64,000 bases of DNA from Nocardioides glacieisoli (GCF_004137245.1 NZ_SDWS01000008.1:124001-188000); one strand, 5' to 3'. Numbered from the stretch's first letter, positions 1-9,485 are shown. Notes: generated from the sequence alone by a model not told the origin. Made by a program: numbers and translations.

Positions 1-954
1 GGCGCGGTCGAGCGAGACCCGCACCCCGACCGGGATCTCACGGACGGGACCGTCCCGTCGCTCGTGGTAGCGGCGGAGCCCGCCGAGAACCAGCGCGACG
101 GCCGCGTCGTCGAGCGTGCCGCCGCCCTGCCTGGCGACCGCGCGCAGCTGCTCCAGCGGGGCGTCGAGGGTGAGGAACGACCACATCCGCCCGGTGCGCG
201 GCGACAGCTCGGGCGACGGTGGCGCGGCCTGGGAGACCAGCCGGCGCACGGACGCTCCGTAGCGCAGGGTGGAGGCGAGGACCGCCTGCGGCCGGGTGGC
301 GGCGAGGCCGAGCCCGCGCAGGGTCGAGAGCGCCGCCTCGGGCAGCGTCGCGACGTCGGTGCGCAGGCCCGAGACCGCGAGGTCGACCGGGTCGGCGGCG
401 GCCGGCGCCGCGACCTCCTCGCCGACTGGCTTGCGCGCAGTGTGCGCCCGCTTGCCGGACTGGAGCATCGAGAGCAGCTGGACGGTGCCGAGCGGATCGG
501 CCAGCGCGTGGTGGATCTTGAGGACGTACGCCGCCCCGTCAGGCAGGCCCTCGAAGAGCACGCCCTCCCACAGCGGGCGCGAGCGGTCGAACGGGCGCAG
601 CGCGATCTGCGCGGCCTGGGCCAGCATCTCCTCGCGGCTCGACACCTGCTCGCGACGCAGGTGGTAGCCCAGGTCGAAGGTCGGGTCGTCGGCCCACGTG
701 GGCGCAGCGGTCGGCACGACGGGGTCGACGACGCGCTGGCGCAGACGGCGTACGAGCCCGGTGCCCCACTCGGTCGCGGCGACGAAGCGCTTCCAGTCCG
801 GCGCCCGGTCGAGGTCGATGATCACCGTCGACGTCGACGACTGCACCGGGTGCTGCTCGGAGCGCCACATCAGGGTCTGCATGGGGGTCAGGTCGTTGCC
901 GGACGTCCATCCTGCGGCGCCGCCCCAGCGCTCGAAGTCTTCACTCTTCGTCAT
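1..954 (-). CDS. WS/DGAT-family acyltransferase (partial, C-terminus off window)
   Basis: The visible 318 residues match the N-terminal half of the wax ester synthase/acyl-CoA:diacylglycerol acyltransferase family, which esterifies diacylglycerol or alcohols with acyl-CoA to make storage lipid. The opening segment LTPMQTLMWRSEQHP is typical. The catalytic-type histidine motif appears as HHALADP near residue 145, so the usual HHxxxDG has Pro in place of the final Gly; activity is therefore less certain. The ATG at 954 overlaps the stop of the upstream HAD-acyltransferase gene by 4 bp (ATGA), so the two are translationally coupled. The gene order matches the mycobacterial plsB2-plsC-Rv2484c locus (known). 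The 3' end lies beyond position 1. Confidence 0.85.
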   Translation of the reverse strand, partial: MTKSEDFERWGGAAGWTSGNDLTPMQTLMWRSEQHPVQSSTSTVIIDLDRAPDWKRFVAATEWGTGLVRRLRQRVVDPVVPTAAPTWADDPTFDLGYHLRREQVSSREEMLAQAAQIALRPFDRSRPLWEGVLFEGLPDGAAYVLKIHHALADPLGTVQLLSMLQSGKRAHTARKPVGEEVAAPAAADPVDLAVSGLRTDVATLPEAALSTLRGLGLAATRPQAVLASTLRYGASVRRLVSQAAPPSPELSPRTGRMWSFLTLDAPLEQLRAVARQGGGTLDDAAVALVLGGLRRYHERRDGPVREIPVGVRVSLDRA

Positions 955-2384
955 CCGGGCCACCTTGCGAGCGTCTCCTCGAACTTCGTGTGCAGCGCGG
1001 CGATCCGCTCGCTCATGTCGTCGGTGTTCCAGTCGGTCTCGGGCTCGAGCACGCACACGTCGACGACGCCCGGGTTGAGCACGAAGGAGCTGCGGCGCAT
1101 CAGCTCGCCGGTGTTGCGCAGCACCACGGGCACCACCGGCACGCCGGCCTGCGCGGCGAGGTGGAAGGCGCCCTTGCGGAACGGCCCGAGCACCGGCGTC
1201 GCCGACCGCGTCCCCTCCGGGAAGATCATCAGTGAGGTCCCGCTGCGGATCCGCTCGGCGACGCCGTCGAGGGTCGCGCGGGCTGACTCGGAGTCGCCGC
1301 GGTCGATGTAGGCCGGGTCGATGACGACCGAGCCGACGAAGGTGCGCGGGTCCCACCGCGCCTCCTTCTTGGCGACGATCGTGAAGTCGCGCTCGAGGAG
1401 GTTGCCGAGGACCGGGATGTCGAGCGCGCTCTGGTGGTTGGCGACGAAGATCGCGGGCCGGTGGGTCCAGAGCCGCTCGCGGTTGAGCACGTTGAGCGTC
1501 ACGCCGGCCAGCGACATCGGGAGCGAGGTCGCCAGCTTGATCGCGGCGTTGCGCCCCTCCTTCAGGTCACCGCGGAGCAGGCCGTAGGACAGACCGGCGA
1601 CGACGCCCGTGTTCATGCCCGCGAGCGCTGCGGCCGTACGACCCGCAGCGATCAGCGAGCCCCCGACCGGGTCGCTGAGGTCGAGGACCGGCCAGCCGAG
1701 GCGCGCAGCGGCGGATCGCAGGTCGCGGTGCGGGTTGAGGGCGGTCGGGTGACCGACGGAGGAGAGGAACGCGACGTCCTCGTAGCCGTTGCCGTAGGCG
1801 TACGACGTCGACAGGTCGAGGCCGTGCTCGCGCGCGAACGCCCGCACGCCGCTCGCCTTGTGCCGTCCCCACAGCATCGGGCCGTCGGTGGCGCCGGTGA
1901 ACTGGCCGTCCTCGACCACGAGCCGGGTGCACACCAGGTGCTCGACGCCGAGGTCCCGGGCGACCGGCGCAATCTGGTACGACGTCGCGGCGGAGGCCAC
2001 CGCGACGGTGTGGCCGGCGCGCTGGTGGGCCATCACGAGCGCGCGTGACTCGCGCCGGATGGTGCCGGCGATCTTGGAGCGGAAGAGCCGCTCGCCCAGG
2101 TCGGCGAACGCCTCCTCGGACTCCCCGCGCATCGCCGAGAAGGCGACGTGCGCGATGCGGGTCGGGTCGCCGCCGAGCTCGCCGTCGACCGCGGTGACGA
2201 CCGTGCGGAGGAACTCGGCCGGCGAGACGTCGCGGCCCTTCAGCCGGTCGCCGTAGAACGTGGCGGCGGTGTAGCCCGCGACCAGGGTGCCGTCGAGGTC
2301 GAAGAACGCCCCGACCGTCGGCCCTTGGGGTCCGGCCTCGATCGCGTCGATCGCGGCCAGGACCTCGTCGGACAGTCCGCTCAC
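951..2384 (-). CDS. HAD-IB phosphatase / 1-acylglycerol-3-phosphate acyltransferase fusion (PlsC-like)
   Basis: A 477-residue two-domain enzyme. The N-terminal half is a HAD-IB phosphatase-like domain with motif I FFDLDGTLV near residue 28 and late acidic motif GNGYEDVAF. The C-terminal half is a PlsC acyltransferase with the HX4D site NHQSALD near residue 290 and the FPEGTRS substrate motif near 365. The acyltransferase half would acylate lysophosphatidic acid to phosphatidic acid; the HAD half may dephosphorylate a related intermediate (inference). The chosen GTG at 2384 overlaps the stop of the upstream plsB-like gene (GTGA), and the protein starts VSGLSDEV. Mycobacterial Rv2483c has the same fusion and the same neighbours. 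It sits second in a three-gene lipid operon. Confidence 0.9.
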   Translation of the reverse strand: MSGLSDEVLAAIDAIEAGPQGPTVGAFFDLDGTLVAGYTAATFYGDRLKGRDVSPAEFLRTVVTAVDGELGGDPTRIAHVAFSAMRGESEEAFADLGERLFRSKIAGTIRRESRALVMAHQRAGHTVAVASAATSYQIAPVARDLGVEHLVCTRLVVEDGQFTGATDGPMLWGRHKASGVRAFAREHGLDLSTSYAYGNGYEDVAFLSSVGHPTALNPHRDLRSAAARLGWPVLDLSDPVGGSLIAAGRTAAALAGMNTGVVAGLSYGLLRGDLKEGRNAAIKLATSLPMSLAGVTLNVLNRERLWTHRPAIFVANHQSALDIPVLGNLLERDFTIVAKKEARWDPRTFVGSVVIDPAYIDRGDSESARATLDGVAERIRSGTSLMIFPEGTRSATPVLGPFRKGAFHLAAQAGVPVVPVVLRNTGELMRRSSFVLNPGVVDVCVLEPETDWNTDDMSERIAALHTKFEETLARWPG

Positions 2385-4288
2385 GAAGCGTCCTGCGGCT
2401 GTGGTTCGGACTTGGTCTCGGGCAGCACGACCTGCACCGGCTCGCCCGCGATCTCTCCGATCACGTTGACCCGGCGGACCGCCTCGCGCAGCTCGGCCGC
2501 GAAGGCCTCGCGCGCGGAGCCGACGCCCTCCCCGCCGTCGAGCAGTCCCTTGTGCCGCGCCAGCGCCATCGCCGTGCGGAAGAGCTCGAGGGAGATCGAC
2601 TCGGCGCTGGCGACGCGACGCTGCAGCGCCCACTGCTGGCCGACGGCCAGCGAGTCCTTGAGCAGGTCGTCCTCGTCGACCGGGCTGTCCCCGCGGTCGG
2701 CGAGCCGGTCGGCCAGGACGAGGTAGGCGTCGAGGAACGGCCGCAGCACGAGGTGCGCGAGGTGGGGCCGCGCGTTGACCAGCAGCTCGCGCGCCCTGAC
2801 CGGTGTCATCTCGGTGACGCCCTCGCCCACCAGGAGCTGGAGCTCGGTGCGCAGGTCGTCCTCGAAGCCTGCCCGGCTCGGGAAGAAGAACTCGAACTTG
2901 AGGAGGTCGCGCATCCGCTTCGCCTCCTCCCACCCGACCTGCAGCTCGCCACCGGCAGGCAGCTCGGCGTCGGGCTCGAGCTCGCTGACGGTGAGCAGCG
3001 CGAGCTCACCGATCGCTCGCTCGACGAGGATGTGGATGACCGTGTTGCGGTAGAACGCGGCGACCAGGTGCTGGTCGTCCCCGATCTTCCAGACCGGCTC
3101 GGTGCCACCGTCGTACGCCGTCAGCACGCCGCTGCGAGCCAGCTCGGCGAGCGCGCGGCGGATGGTCGAGCGGTCCCGGAGGTCGGCGGCGCCGGCGACC
3201 GGCCACTTGCGGGCGTCGATGTAGGCGGCGAGCGGCTCGACGGTCTCCAGCACCTCGTCGACGGTCAGCGCGCGGTCGGCGCCGAGGAGGGAGAGCGAGA
3301 CGATCGCCGTCACGGTGACCGGGGTGGCGCGGTTGAGGCGGTGGGAGATGTCGAGGGCGACGCGCTCGACCGCGGCGTGACCGGTGACCCCGTCGGCCTC
3401 CAGCTCGGCCATCCGCTCGCGGAGCGAGAAGGGCTCGCCGACGGTCAGGTAGGCGCGACCGAGCCGGTTGCGCTGGAGCCGGGCAAAGCGCACGAGCCAG
3501 CGCCAGTCCTCGGGCGTCTTGCTGCCGCCGCGCGCCTCCTCGGTCATCAGCGACACCTCGTGCAGCTGGTCGTAGACCACCGAGACCGGCACGACCTGCA
3601 CGTCCGGTGCTTCCTCGCCGTCGACCGTGTCGGTGAGGTACTTCAGGATGCCGTGCACCGGCGGCCGCAGCTTGCCCGTGCGGGTGCGACCGCCCTCGAT
3701 CGACCACGCCATGTTGCGCTTGTTGGTCACCATCTGGCGGATGTAGGAGCGCAGCGCGAGCCGGTAGACCGGGATCTCCTGCGTCGAGCGACGGATGAAG
3801 ATCAGGCCCGTGCGGCTCGCGACCGTGCCGATGACGGGGAGGTTGAGGTTGGCTCCGCCGAACGTGTAGGTCGGCGAGAACCGCCGGGCCGCGAGGGCGT
3901 TCGGGATGACCATGCCGTCGAGGTAGGACCGGTGGCTGAAGGCCAGCGCCAGGCTGTGGGAGCGGTCGAGGCGCTTGAGCGCGTGCATGTCGTCCTCGTC
4001 GACCAGCACGTCGTACGCCCGGAGGAACCACTCCCCCATCCGCACCCAGCCCTGGGAGGTGCGCTCGTCGTGGGCGGCGGACATCTCGTGGAGGTAGCCC
4101 TTCACCTCCGACCAGACCTCCTCCTCCGGGCGACCCTGCTCGGTCGCCTGCTCGGCGACAGCAGCCTGGAAGCGCTTGTCGTGGAGGAGCTCGGTCACCT
4201 CCTGCGGCGGCGCTGCGGGCAGCCGCTCGCCGACGCTCTTCGGCAGCGCGGAGCGGGCCAGGTCTCGGGCTCGTCGGACGGCAGTCAC
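2381..4288 (-). CDS. glycerol-3-phosphate 1-O-acyltransferase-like protein (PlsB family)
   Basis: The protein has about 635 residues and is a membrane-associated PlsB-type acyltransferase, catalysing the first acylation of glycerol-3-phosphate. The HX4D catalytic box is HRSYLDG near residue 115. It is followed by FGGANLNLPVIG and the glycerol-phosphate-binding block SIEGGRTRTGKL, in the order expected for the family. It is shorter than E. coli PlsB (about 800 aa) and mycobacterial PlsB2 (789 aa), mostly at the ends. The GTG at 4288 was chosen because an AAGGAG lies 12 nt upstream and residues before it look unconserved; an ATG at 4384 is the alternative. It is the first gene of the lipid operon, followed by the HAD-PlsC and WS/DGAT genes with 4-bp overlaps. 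Confidence 0.87.
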   Translation of the reverse strand: MTAVRRARDLARSALPKSVGERLPAAPPQEVTELLHDKRFQAAVAEQATEQGRPEEEVWSEVKGYLHEMSAAHDERTSQGWVRMGEWFLRAYDVLVDEDDMHALKRLDRSHSLALAFSHRSYLDGMVIPNALAARRFSPTYTFGGANLNLPVIGTVASRTGLIFIRRSTQEIPVYRLALRSYIRQMVTNKRNMAWSIEGGRTRTGKLRPPVHGILKYLTDTVDGEEAPDVQVVPVSVVYDQLHEVSLMTEEARGGSKTPEDWRWLVRFARLQRNRLGRAYLTVGEPFSLRERMAELEADGVTGHAAVERVALDISHRLNRATPVTVTAIVSLSLLGADRALTVDEVLETVEPLAAYIDARKWPVAGAADLRDRSTIRRALAELARSGVLTAYDGGTEPVWKIGDDQHLVAAFYRNTVIHILVERAIGELALLTVSELEPDAELPAGGELQVGWEEAKRMRDLLKFEFFFPSRAGFEDDLRTELQLLVGEGVTEMTPVRARELLVNARPHLAHLVLRPFLDAYLVLADRLADRGDSPVDEDDLLKDSLAVGQQWALQRRVASAESISLELFRTAMALARHKGLLDGGEGVGSAREAFAAELREAVRRVNVIGEIAGEPVQVVLPETKSEPQPQDAS

Positions 4289-4454
4289 GTCTGCGCACCG
4301 CTCCTTCCCGCTCGCGCCGAAGGTGTTCCAGCGACGAGCACAGGTGTGCGCCGAAAGGTACCGCCGCTGGCCGTCCCTGACCACGGCACAGGCCCAGTTC
4401 GTGGACCCGACGCCGTTTTCTTCCTCGCCCGCGGCCTCCGGTATGGTCTCCGGC

Positions 4455-4541
4455 GGTGGCGTGTCCGAGCGGCCGAAGGTGCAACACTCGAAATGTTGTG
4501 TGGGGTCACACCCACCGTGGGTTCAAATCCCACCGCCACCG
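4455..4541 (+). tRNA. tRNA-Ser (anticodon CGA)
   Basis: An 87-nt class II tRNA. The acceptor stem GGTGGCG (4455-4461) pairs with CGCCACC (4534-4540) and is followed by discriminator G, as usual for serine. The anticodon stem is CAACA/TGTTG around the loop CTCGAAA, which places anticodon CGA (reads UCG). A long variable arm with a GTGGG/CCCAC stem and the T-arm GTGGG-TTCAAAT-CCCAC complete the fold. CCA is not encoded. No integrase or duplicated 3' end was found nearby, so it is not an obvious integration site. Confidence 0.97.
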
Positions 4542-4610
4542 CCGACAGATCGGGTCGGTCCTACATGGGCCGGCCCGATCTTCGTCTGTCGGACCGGGCA
4601 GGATCGGGCC

Positions 4611-5648
4611 ATGCGCGCCGTGGTCGTCGATGCCGTCCGTTCGCAGCCCGAGGTGCGGGAGGTGCCCGAGCCGTCGGCACCTGCGGGTGGCGTCGTCGTA
4701 CGCGTCCTGGCGACGGGCGTGTGCCGCAGCGACTGGCACGCGTGGGCCGGGCACGACGACATCGCCTTCCCGCACGTGCCGGGCCACGAGCTGGCCGGCG
4801 AGGTGGTCGAGGTCGGCGACGGCGTCGAGAGGTGGCGCGTCGGCGACCGGGTGACCGTGCCGTTCGTGTGCGGCTGCGGTCGCTGCGAGTGGTGCCGGCA
4901 GGGGGACGCTCAGGTGTGCCCCGACCAGCACCAGCCCGGGTTCACGCACTGGGGCTCGTTCGCCGAGCTCGTCGCGCTGCACGCGGCCGACACCAACCTC
5001 GTCGCGGTGCCCGCCGAGGTCGAGATGGCCACGGCCGCGAGCCTGGGCTGCCGGTTCGCCACGGCCTACCGCGCCCTCGTCGCCCGGGCCCGCGTCGAGA
5101 CCGGCGAGTGGGTGACGGTGGTCGGCTCCGGAGGCGTGGGGCTCAGCGCGGTGATGATCGCCAAGGCCGTGGGCGCGCGGGTCGTCGCAGTGGACCGCAA
5201 CCCCGAGGCGCTCGCCGTCGCGGCCCGGCTCGGCTCCGACCACACGGTGCTCGCGGACGGCGTCGACGTGCCCGCCGCGGTCGCGGACCTCACCGGCGGG
5301 GGCAGCCACGTCGCGGTCGACGCGGTCGGCAGCGAGCAGACCTGCGCCGACGCGATCCTCGCCCTGCGGCGCCGCGGTCGGCTCGCCCAGGTCGGGCTGC
5401 TCCCGCCGGTCGACGGCCACCCGCGGGTCCCGATGGCGCGGGTCATCGGCTGGGAGCTCGACCTGCTCGGCAGCCACGGCATGGCCGCCGCCGACTATCC
5501 CGCGATGATGGCGCTGATCGAGGCAGGCGACCTGCGCCCGCAGCTCCTGGTCGAGCGGGTCATCGGCCTGGACGAGGCCGCCGCCCTGCTGCCGGTCTTC
5601 GACTCCGCGACCGTCGCCGGCATGACGATCGTCGACCCGACGACCTGA
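4611..5648 (+). CDS. zinc-dependent alcohol dehydrogenase (MDR superfamily)
   Basis: A 345-residue medium-chain dehydrogenase. Catalytic zinc ligands are visible at Cys38 (GVCRSDWHAW) and His59-Glu60 (PGHE). Structural-zinc cysteines lie at about 89, 92, 95 and 103. The Rossmann motif GSGGVGLSAVMIAKAVGA is near residue 170. It should oxidise a primary or secondary alcohol, or reduce an aldehyde, with NAD(P)+; the substrate cannot be read from the sequence. The ATG follows GGATCGGGCC, only a weak ribosome site. The gene stands alone between tRNA-Ser and a convergent YbaK-type gene, with a long palindrome downstream that probably ends both transcripts. Confidence 0.9.
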   Translation: MRAVVVDAVRSQPEVREVPEPSAPAGGVVVRVLATGVCRSDWHAWAGHDDIAFPHVPGHELAGEVVEVGDGVERWRVGDRVTVPFVCGCGRCEWCRQGDAQVCPDQHQPGFTHWGSFAELVALHAADTNLVAVPAEVEMATAASLGCRFATAYRALVARARVETGEWVTVVGSGGVGLSAVMIAKAVGARVVAVDRNPEALAVAARLGSDHTVLADGVDVPAAVADLTGGGSHVAVDAVGSEQTCADAILALRRRGRLAQVGLLPPVDGHPRVPMARVIGWELDLLGSHGMAAADYPAMMALIEAGDLRPQLLVERVIGLDEAAALLPVFDSATVAGMTIVDPTT

Positions 5649-5743
5649 CCTGAGCGGATCGACGGACCGAACGCTCAACCCAGCGTCCTGGCCGCGCTCA
5701 GGCGTCCGCCGACACGCGAGTTCGGTCCGTCGGCCCGCTCAGG
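5649..5743. repeat. long imperfect palindrome between convergent genes
   Basis: Arms at 5649-5672 and 5720-5743 match as inverted copies at 22 of 24 positions (CCTGAGCGG, 2 nt variable, then CGACGGACCGAAC), with a 47-nt loop. It fills the gap between the convergent alcohol dehydrogenase and YbaK genes and reaches the latter's stop codon, so a bidirectional terminator role is plausible. It is one of seven such loci in the window. Confidence 0.85.
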
Positions 5744-6212
5744 CCGGGTCCGTGACGTCCGCGACCTGCGTGTCGAAGTGGCGTACGACGTCGTCGGCGG
5801 CGAGCGTCGCCGCGACGCCGTGGGCGCCGGCACCCAGCGAGATCGTGCGGCCGACGATCCTCTCGTCGGCGACGACCGGGAGCGGCGAGCGCGCACCGAA
5901 GGGCGTGATGGTGCCGCGTTCGTAGCCGGTCACCTCGCGGGCGGCGTCGGCGTCGGGCATCGAGATCCGGTTCACGCCGAGGAGGGCGCGGAGCTTGGGC
6001 CAGGAGATCTGGCGGTCGCCCGGCACGAGGACGAAGAGGTGGTCGCCCTCGCCGCGGCGTACGACCATCGTCTTCACGATCGCCGACGGCTCGACGCCGC
6101 GGGCGGCGGCCGCCTCTGCCAGCGAACCGACGCGGCCGTGGCGCGTGACCGTGTGCTCGATGCCGGACTCGGTCAGCGCGACGAGCGCTGGGGTGTGACT
6201 GTGGCCATCCAC
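5739..6212 (-). CDS. YbaK/EbsC-family aminoacyl-tRNA deacylase
   Basis: A 157-residue single-domain protein of the YbaK/prolyl-tRNA editing family, which hydrolyses mischarged tRNAs such as Cys-tRNA(Pro) in trans in the cytoplasm. The family pattern is visible in AIVKTMVVR (substrate-pocket lysine), FVLVPGDRQISWPKLRALLG and YERGTITPFG. Length fits the free-standing form. The start is GTG (6212), 7 nt after a TAGGCT box at 6220-6225, a leaderless arrangement. It is divergent from the tetR gene; the TetR operator at 6248-6262 lies upstream of both, so repression in both directions is possible. The exact tRNA target is unknown. Confidence 0.88.
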   Translation of the reverse strand: MDGHSHTPALVALTESGIEHTVTRHGRVGSLAEAAAARGVEPSAIVKTMVVRRGEGDHLFVLVPGDRQISWPKLRALLGVNRISMPDADAAREVTGYERGTITPFGARSPLPVVADERIVGRTISLGAGAHGVAATLAADDVVRHFDTQVADVTDPA

Positions 6213-6247
6213 GCCGTCGAGCCTACGGCTCCGGATGAGGGAGTTAT

Positions 6248-6262
6248 TTGCACTGAGTGCAA
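6248..6262. promoter_or_regulatory. TetR-type operator palindrome
   Basis: TTGCACT-G-AGTGCAA is a perfect 7-bp inverted repeat about one central base. It lies 10 nt upstream of the GTG start of the tetR gene and in the divergent gap shared with the YbaK gene. Its position fits autoregulation and control of the following MMPL exporter (inference; no promoter mapping). Confidence 0.8.
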
Positions 6263-6272
6263 CAATCGACTA

Positions 6273-6935
6273 GTGACCTCCCCCCGCCCGACCGACGGCC
6301 GCGGCGCTCTCCGCCTGCAGCGGCGCGACGCCATCGTCGACGCCGCGCGCAGCCTCGCTGCCGCGCACGGGTCCGACGGCTTCACCGTCGACCAGGTCGC
6401 ACAGCTCGCAGAGGTGTCGCGACGCACCGTCTTCAACCACTTCGCCACGGTCGACGACCTGCTCGTCGCGGCGTGCCAGCAGATCCTGGCCGAGGCCACA
6501 GCCGCGATCCTCGAGCGCGTCGACGCCACGCTCGGCGGCCGGGTGGAGGGCGACGAGGCGGGAGGCCGGGCCGCTCTCGACGCGGTCGGTGAAGCGGCGC
6601 GCGGCGTCGACCTTCCGACGGCGATCACCACCATCCACCGCATGCTCGGCTGCCCCGAGCCCGAGGACGAGCGCGCCCAGCGCATCTCTCGCACGGCCTT
6701 CGACCACGTCGGCGGCCTGCTCCGCGAGCGGCTGCACCAACGCGCCCCCGGTCTCGACCCGGTCGACCTCGAGCTCGGGCTGGCCCTGCTCTTCGCCGGC
6801 ATCGTCACCATCGCCGGGCTCTGGCTCGACGCCCACCCCGACCTGCCGACCACCGTGCCGGCCCGCGCCCGCCGCGACTGGGACGAACTGCTCGACCGGC
6901 TGCTGCTCCGGCTGCGGACCGGCACCGCCGGCTGA
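6273..6935 (+). CDS. TetR/AcrR-family transcriptional repressor
   Basis: A 220-residue regulator. The N-terminal helix-turn-helix spans roughly residues 30-56 (VDQVAQLAEVSRRTVFNHF), with the typical lead-in RRDAIVDAARSLAA. The C-terminal ligand domain is unremarkable and ends in a helix-rich segment. The GTG at 6273 was chosen because it places the HTH at the usual distance from the N-terminus and sits directly behind the palindrome at 6248-6262. It is followed after 50 bp by an MMPL exporter gene on the same strand, so it most likely represses that exporter and itself. The ligand is unknown. Confidence 0.92.
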   Translation: MTSPRPTDGRGALRLQRRDAIVDAARSLAAAHGSDGFTVDQVAQLAEVSRRTVFNHFATVDDLLVAACQQILAEATAAILERVDATLGGRVEGDEAGGRAALDAVGEAARGVDLPTAITTIHRMLGCPEPEDERAQRISRTAFDHVGGLLRERLHQRAPGLDPVDLELGLALLFAGIVTIAGLWLDAHPDLPTTVPARARRDWDELLDRLLLRLRTGTAG

Positions 6936-6985
6936 CCCACTGACCCCCTTCTCCCCCGTCGTACCGAAAGGCCCGTTGAACCACC

Positions 6986-9481
6986 ATGGCTGAGCTCCTC
7001 TACCGCATCGGTCGCTTCTCGACGCGCCGCCACTGGACCGTCATCGGTGCCTGGCTCGCGGTCCTCGTCCTCACAGGAGTGACGTACGCGTCGTTCGCCG
7101 GCGCGCTGTCGTCGTCGATCTCCCTGCCCGACACCCCGACCACGCGAGTCTCCGGCCAGCTAGAGCGCGACTTCGAGGGCACCGGCGGCGGCAACGGCAC
7201 GATCGTCGTCGAGTCCACCGACGGCTCCGCGCTCACCGACGACCAGCAGCAGGACGCGCTCGACCTCTTCGACCGGATCGCCGCGGTCGACGGCGTCGAC
7301 GAGGTGACCGACCCCTTCGCCACGCAGCAGCAGGTGGACGACGGCGCGGCGCGAGTGGCCGACGGCCGCGAACAGCTCAACAAGGGGTTGGCGAAGCTCA
7401 CCGAGGCGCAGGGCCAGATCGACGGTGGCCGGACTGCCCTCGAGGAGCAGCGCCGGCAGGCGCGCGCCAACGGCACGCTGGCCGACGTCCGGGCGCAGCT
7501 CGACGACGCCGAGCAGCAGCTCGACGACGGCCAGGCCGAGGTCGACCGGCAGCGCGCGAAGGTCGACGAGGAGCTCCCGCAGCTCGAGCAGGGCGAGACC
7601 CTCACCCAGCTGTCGTCCGGCTACCGCACCGTCTCGGAGGACGGCTCCGCAGCCGTCGCCAACGTCGTCTTCGCCGTCGCGATCAACGAGGTGTCGGTCG
7701 AGACCAAGACCGCGATCGAGGACCTCCTCGCCGACGCCGACATCGACGGCGTCGCCCTCTACCCCTCGCAGGACATCGCCCAGACCGTGCCGTCGATCCT
7801 CGGTCCGGGCGAGGTCGCCGGCGTCGTCATCGCCGCGATCGTCCTGTTCCTCATGCTCGGCACCGTGATCGGCGCCTCCCTGCCCCTGGTCACCGCGCTG
7901 CTCGGGGTCGGGGTCGCGTCCCTGGCGTCGCTGTCGTTCTCCGGGCTCGTCGAGTTCGTGTCCGTCACGCCCGTGCTCGGCGTGATGCTGGGCCTCGCGG
8001 TCGGCATCGACTACTCGCTCTTCATCATCAACCGGCACCGGCGCCAGCTGAAGCAGGGCATCGCGCTCTCCGAGTCGATCGGCCTGGCCAACGGCACGTC
8101 CGGCAACGCCGTCGTCTTCGCCGGGGTCACGGTGATCGTGGCCCTGCTCGCGCTCAACGTCACCGGGGTCCCCTTCCTCGGCCTGATGGGGACCGTCGGC
8201 GCCGTCGCCGTGCTGGTCGCGATCCTGATGGCGATCACGCTGACCCCAGCGGTCCTGTCGCTGGTCGGTCCGCGGATCCTCAAGCGACGCGAGCGCAGTG
8301 AGATCGCCACCGGGACGACGTACGACGACCACGCGATCACGGCTCGCGACGAGCCGATGAGCAACGCCCGGGCGTGGACGGTGCTGGGCCTCGGCATCGT
8401 GGCCCTCCTCGTCGTCGCCGCGCCCGCGACCCAGATGCGGCTCGGCCTGCCCGACGGCTCGACGCAGCCCCCGGACTCCGCCGCCTACCAGGCCTACGAG
8501 GTCCAGGCGGAGAAGTTCGGCGACGGGTCCAACGGCCCGCTGCTGGTCGTGGCCGACCTGCCCGGGCCGGTCGCCGAGGACGAGGTCACGGCGGAGCAGG
8601 CCACGATCGGCGCGCAGCTCGGCCGGGCCTGGAACGTCGACGCGGTCGTGCCGATCGGCGCGTCGAAGGACCGGTCGGCGCTGGCCTTCCAGGTCGTCCC
8701 CGACGGCTCCCCGACGGACGAGTCGACCGCTGAGCTGGTGCAGAACCTGCGCTCGTCGACCCTCACCACGACGTCGGGCGGCGAGGCCACCCTCGGCGTC
8801 GCGGGCAACGCCAGCGCGGGCATCGACATCTCCGACCAGCTCTCGAGCGTGCTGCCGGTCTACCTCGTCCTGGTGGTCGGGCTCTCGATGCTCATCCTGG
8901 TGCTGGTCTTCCGGTCGATCCTGGTGCCGCTGACCGCCACGCTCGGTTTCGTCCTGTCGCTGCTGGCGGCGTTCGGCGGGATCACCGCGATCTTCCAGCT
9001 GGGCTTCCTGTCCGACCTGTTCGGGGTGCACGCGCCCGGGCCGGTGCTGAGCTTCCTGCCGATCATCGCGACGGGCATCCTCTTCGGCCTGGCGATGGAC
9101 TACCAGCTCTTCCTGGTCTCCGGGATGCGCGAGGCGCACGCACATGGGGCACCTGCGCGGGTGGCCGTGCAGCACGGGCTGCGCGCCGGTCGGTCGGTCG
9201 TGACGGCGGCCGCGATCATCATGATCTCCGTCTTCGCGGGCTTCATCTTCTCCCACGACGCGACCATCAAGCCGATCGGCTTCGGGCTCGCCTTCGGGGT
9301 GCTCCTCGACGCCTTCGTCGTCCGGATGCTGCTCATCCCGGCCGCGATGCACCTGCTCGGCGAGTCGGCCTGGTGGCTGCCGAAGTGGCTCGACCGGATC
9401 CTTCCGGACGTCGACGTCGAGGGCGCCCGGCTCGAGCGGAGCCATGCGGCCCCCGGTGCGGGCGATCGTGCGGGAGGATGA
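6986..9481 (+). CDS. MMPL-family RND transporter
   Basis: An 831-residue inner-membrane exporter of the MMPL (mycobacterial membrane protein large) branch of RND pumps, driven by proton flow and often exporting lipids or drugs. Transmembrane segment 1 ([15 protein letters not shown]) is followed by a periplasmic domain holding a long charged heptad-like stretch (about residues 110-200, rich in Q, E, D and R), likely a coiled-coil hairpin. Then come a five-helix bundle starting near 265, a second periplasmic region, and a second bundle from about 625. Conserved [13 protein letters not shown] and [15 protein letters not shown] mark the proton-relay helices. It lies behind tetR and is probably derepressed by that regulator's ligand. 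The stop lies 4 bp before the HAD gene. Confidence 0.93.
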   Translation: MAELLYRIGRFSTRRHWTVIGAWLAVLVLTGVTYASFAGALSSSISLPDTPTTRVSGQLERDFEGTGGGNGTIVVESTDGSALTDDQQQDALDLFDRIAAVDGVDEVTDPFATQQQVDDGAARVADGREQLNKGLAKLTEAQGQIDGGRTALEEQRRQARANGTLADVRAQLDDAEQQLDDGQAEVDRQRAKVDEELPQLEQGETLTQLSSGYRTVSEDGSAAVANVVFAVAINEVSVETKTAIEDLLADADIDGVALYPSQDIAQTVPSILGPGEVAGVVIAAIVLFLMLGTVIGASLPLVTALLGVGVASLASLSFSGLVEFVSVTPVLGVMLGLAVGIDYSLFIINRHRRQLKQGIALSESIGLANGTSGNAVVFAGVTVIVALLALNVTGVPFLGLMGTVGAVAVLVAILMAITLTPAVLSLVGPRILKRRERSEIATGTTYDDHAITARDEPMSNARAWTVLGLGIVALLVVAAPATQMRLGLPDGSTQPPDSAAYQAYEVQAEKFGDGSNGPLLVVADLPGPVAEDEVTAEQATIGAQLGRAWNVDAVVPIGASKDRSALAFQVVPDGSPTDESTAELVQNLRSSTLTTTSGGEATLGVAGNASAGIDISDQLSSVLPVYLVLVVGLSMLILVLVFRSILVPLTATLGFVLSLLAAFGGITAIFQLGFLSDLFGVHAPGPVLSFLPIIATGILFGLAMDYQLFLVSGMREAHAHGAPARVAVQHGLRAGRSVVTAAAIIMISVFAGFIFSHDATIKPIGFGLAFGVLLDAFVVRMLLIPAAMHLLGESAWWLPKWLDRILPDVDVEGARLERSHAAPGAGDRAGG

Positions 9482-9485
9482 CCCC

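Noticed and set aside
4455..5648. Possible genomic island inserted at tRNA-Ser
   Set aside because: No integrase, no repeat of the tRNA 3' end within the window, and ordinary housekeeping-type genes on both sides.
2552..5653. Very long open frame on the plus strand opposite the acyltransferase genes
   Set aside because: It is antisense to PlsB- and PlsC-type genes with clear motifs; its translation is low-complexity Arg, Ala and Gly, typical of shadow frames in GC-rich DNA, and it runs through the tRNA-Ser gene.
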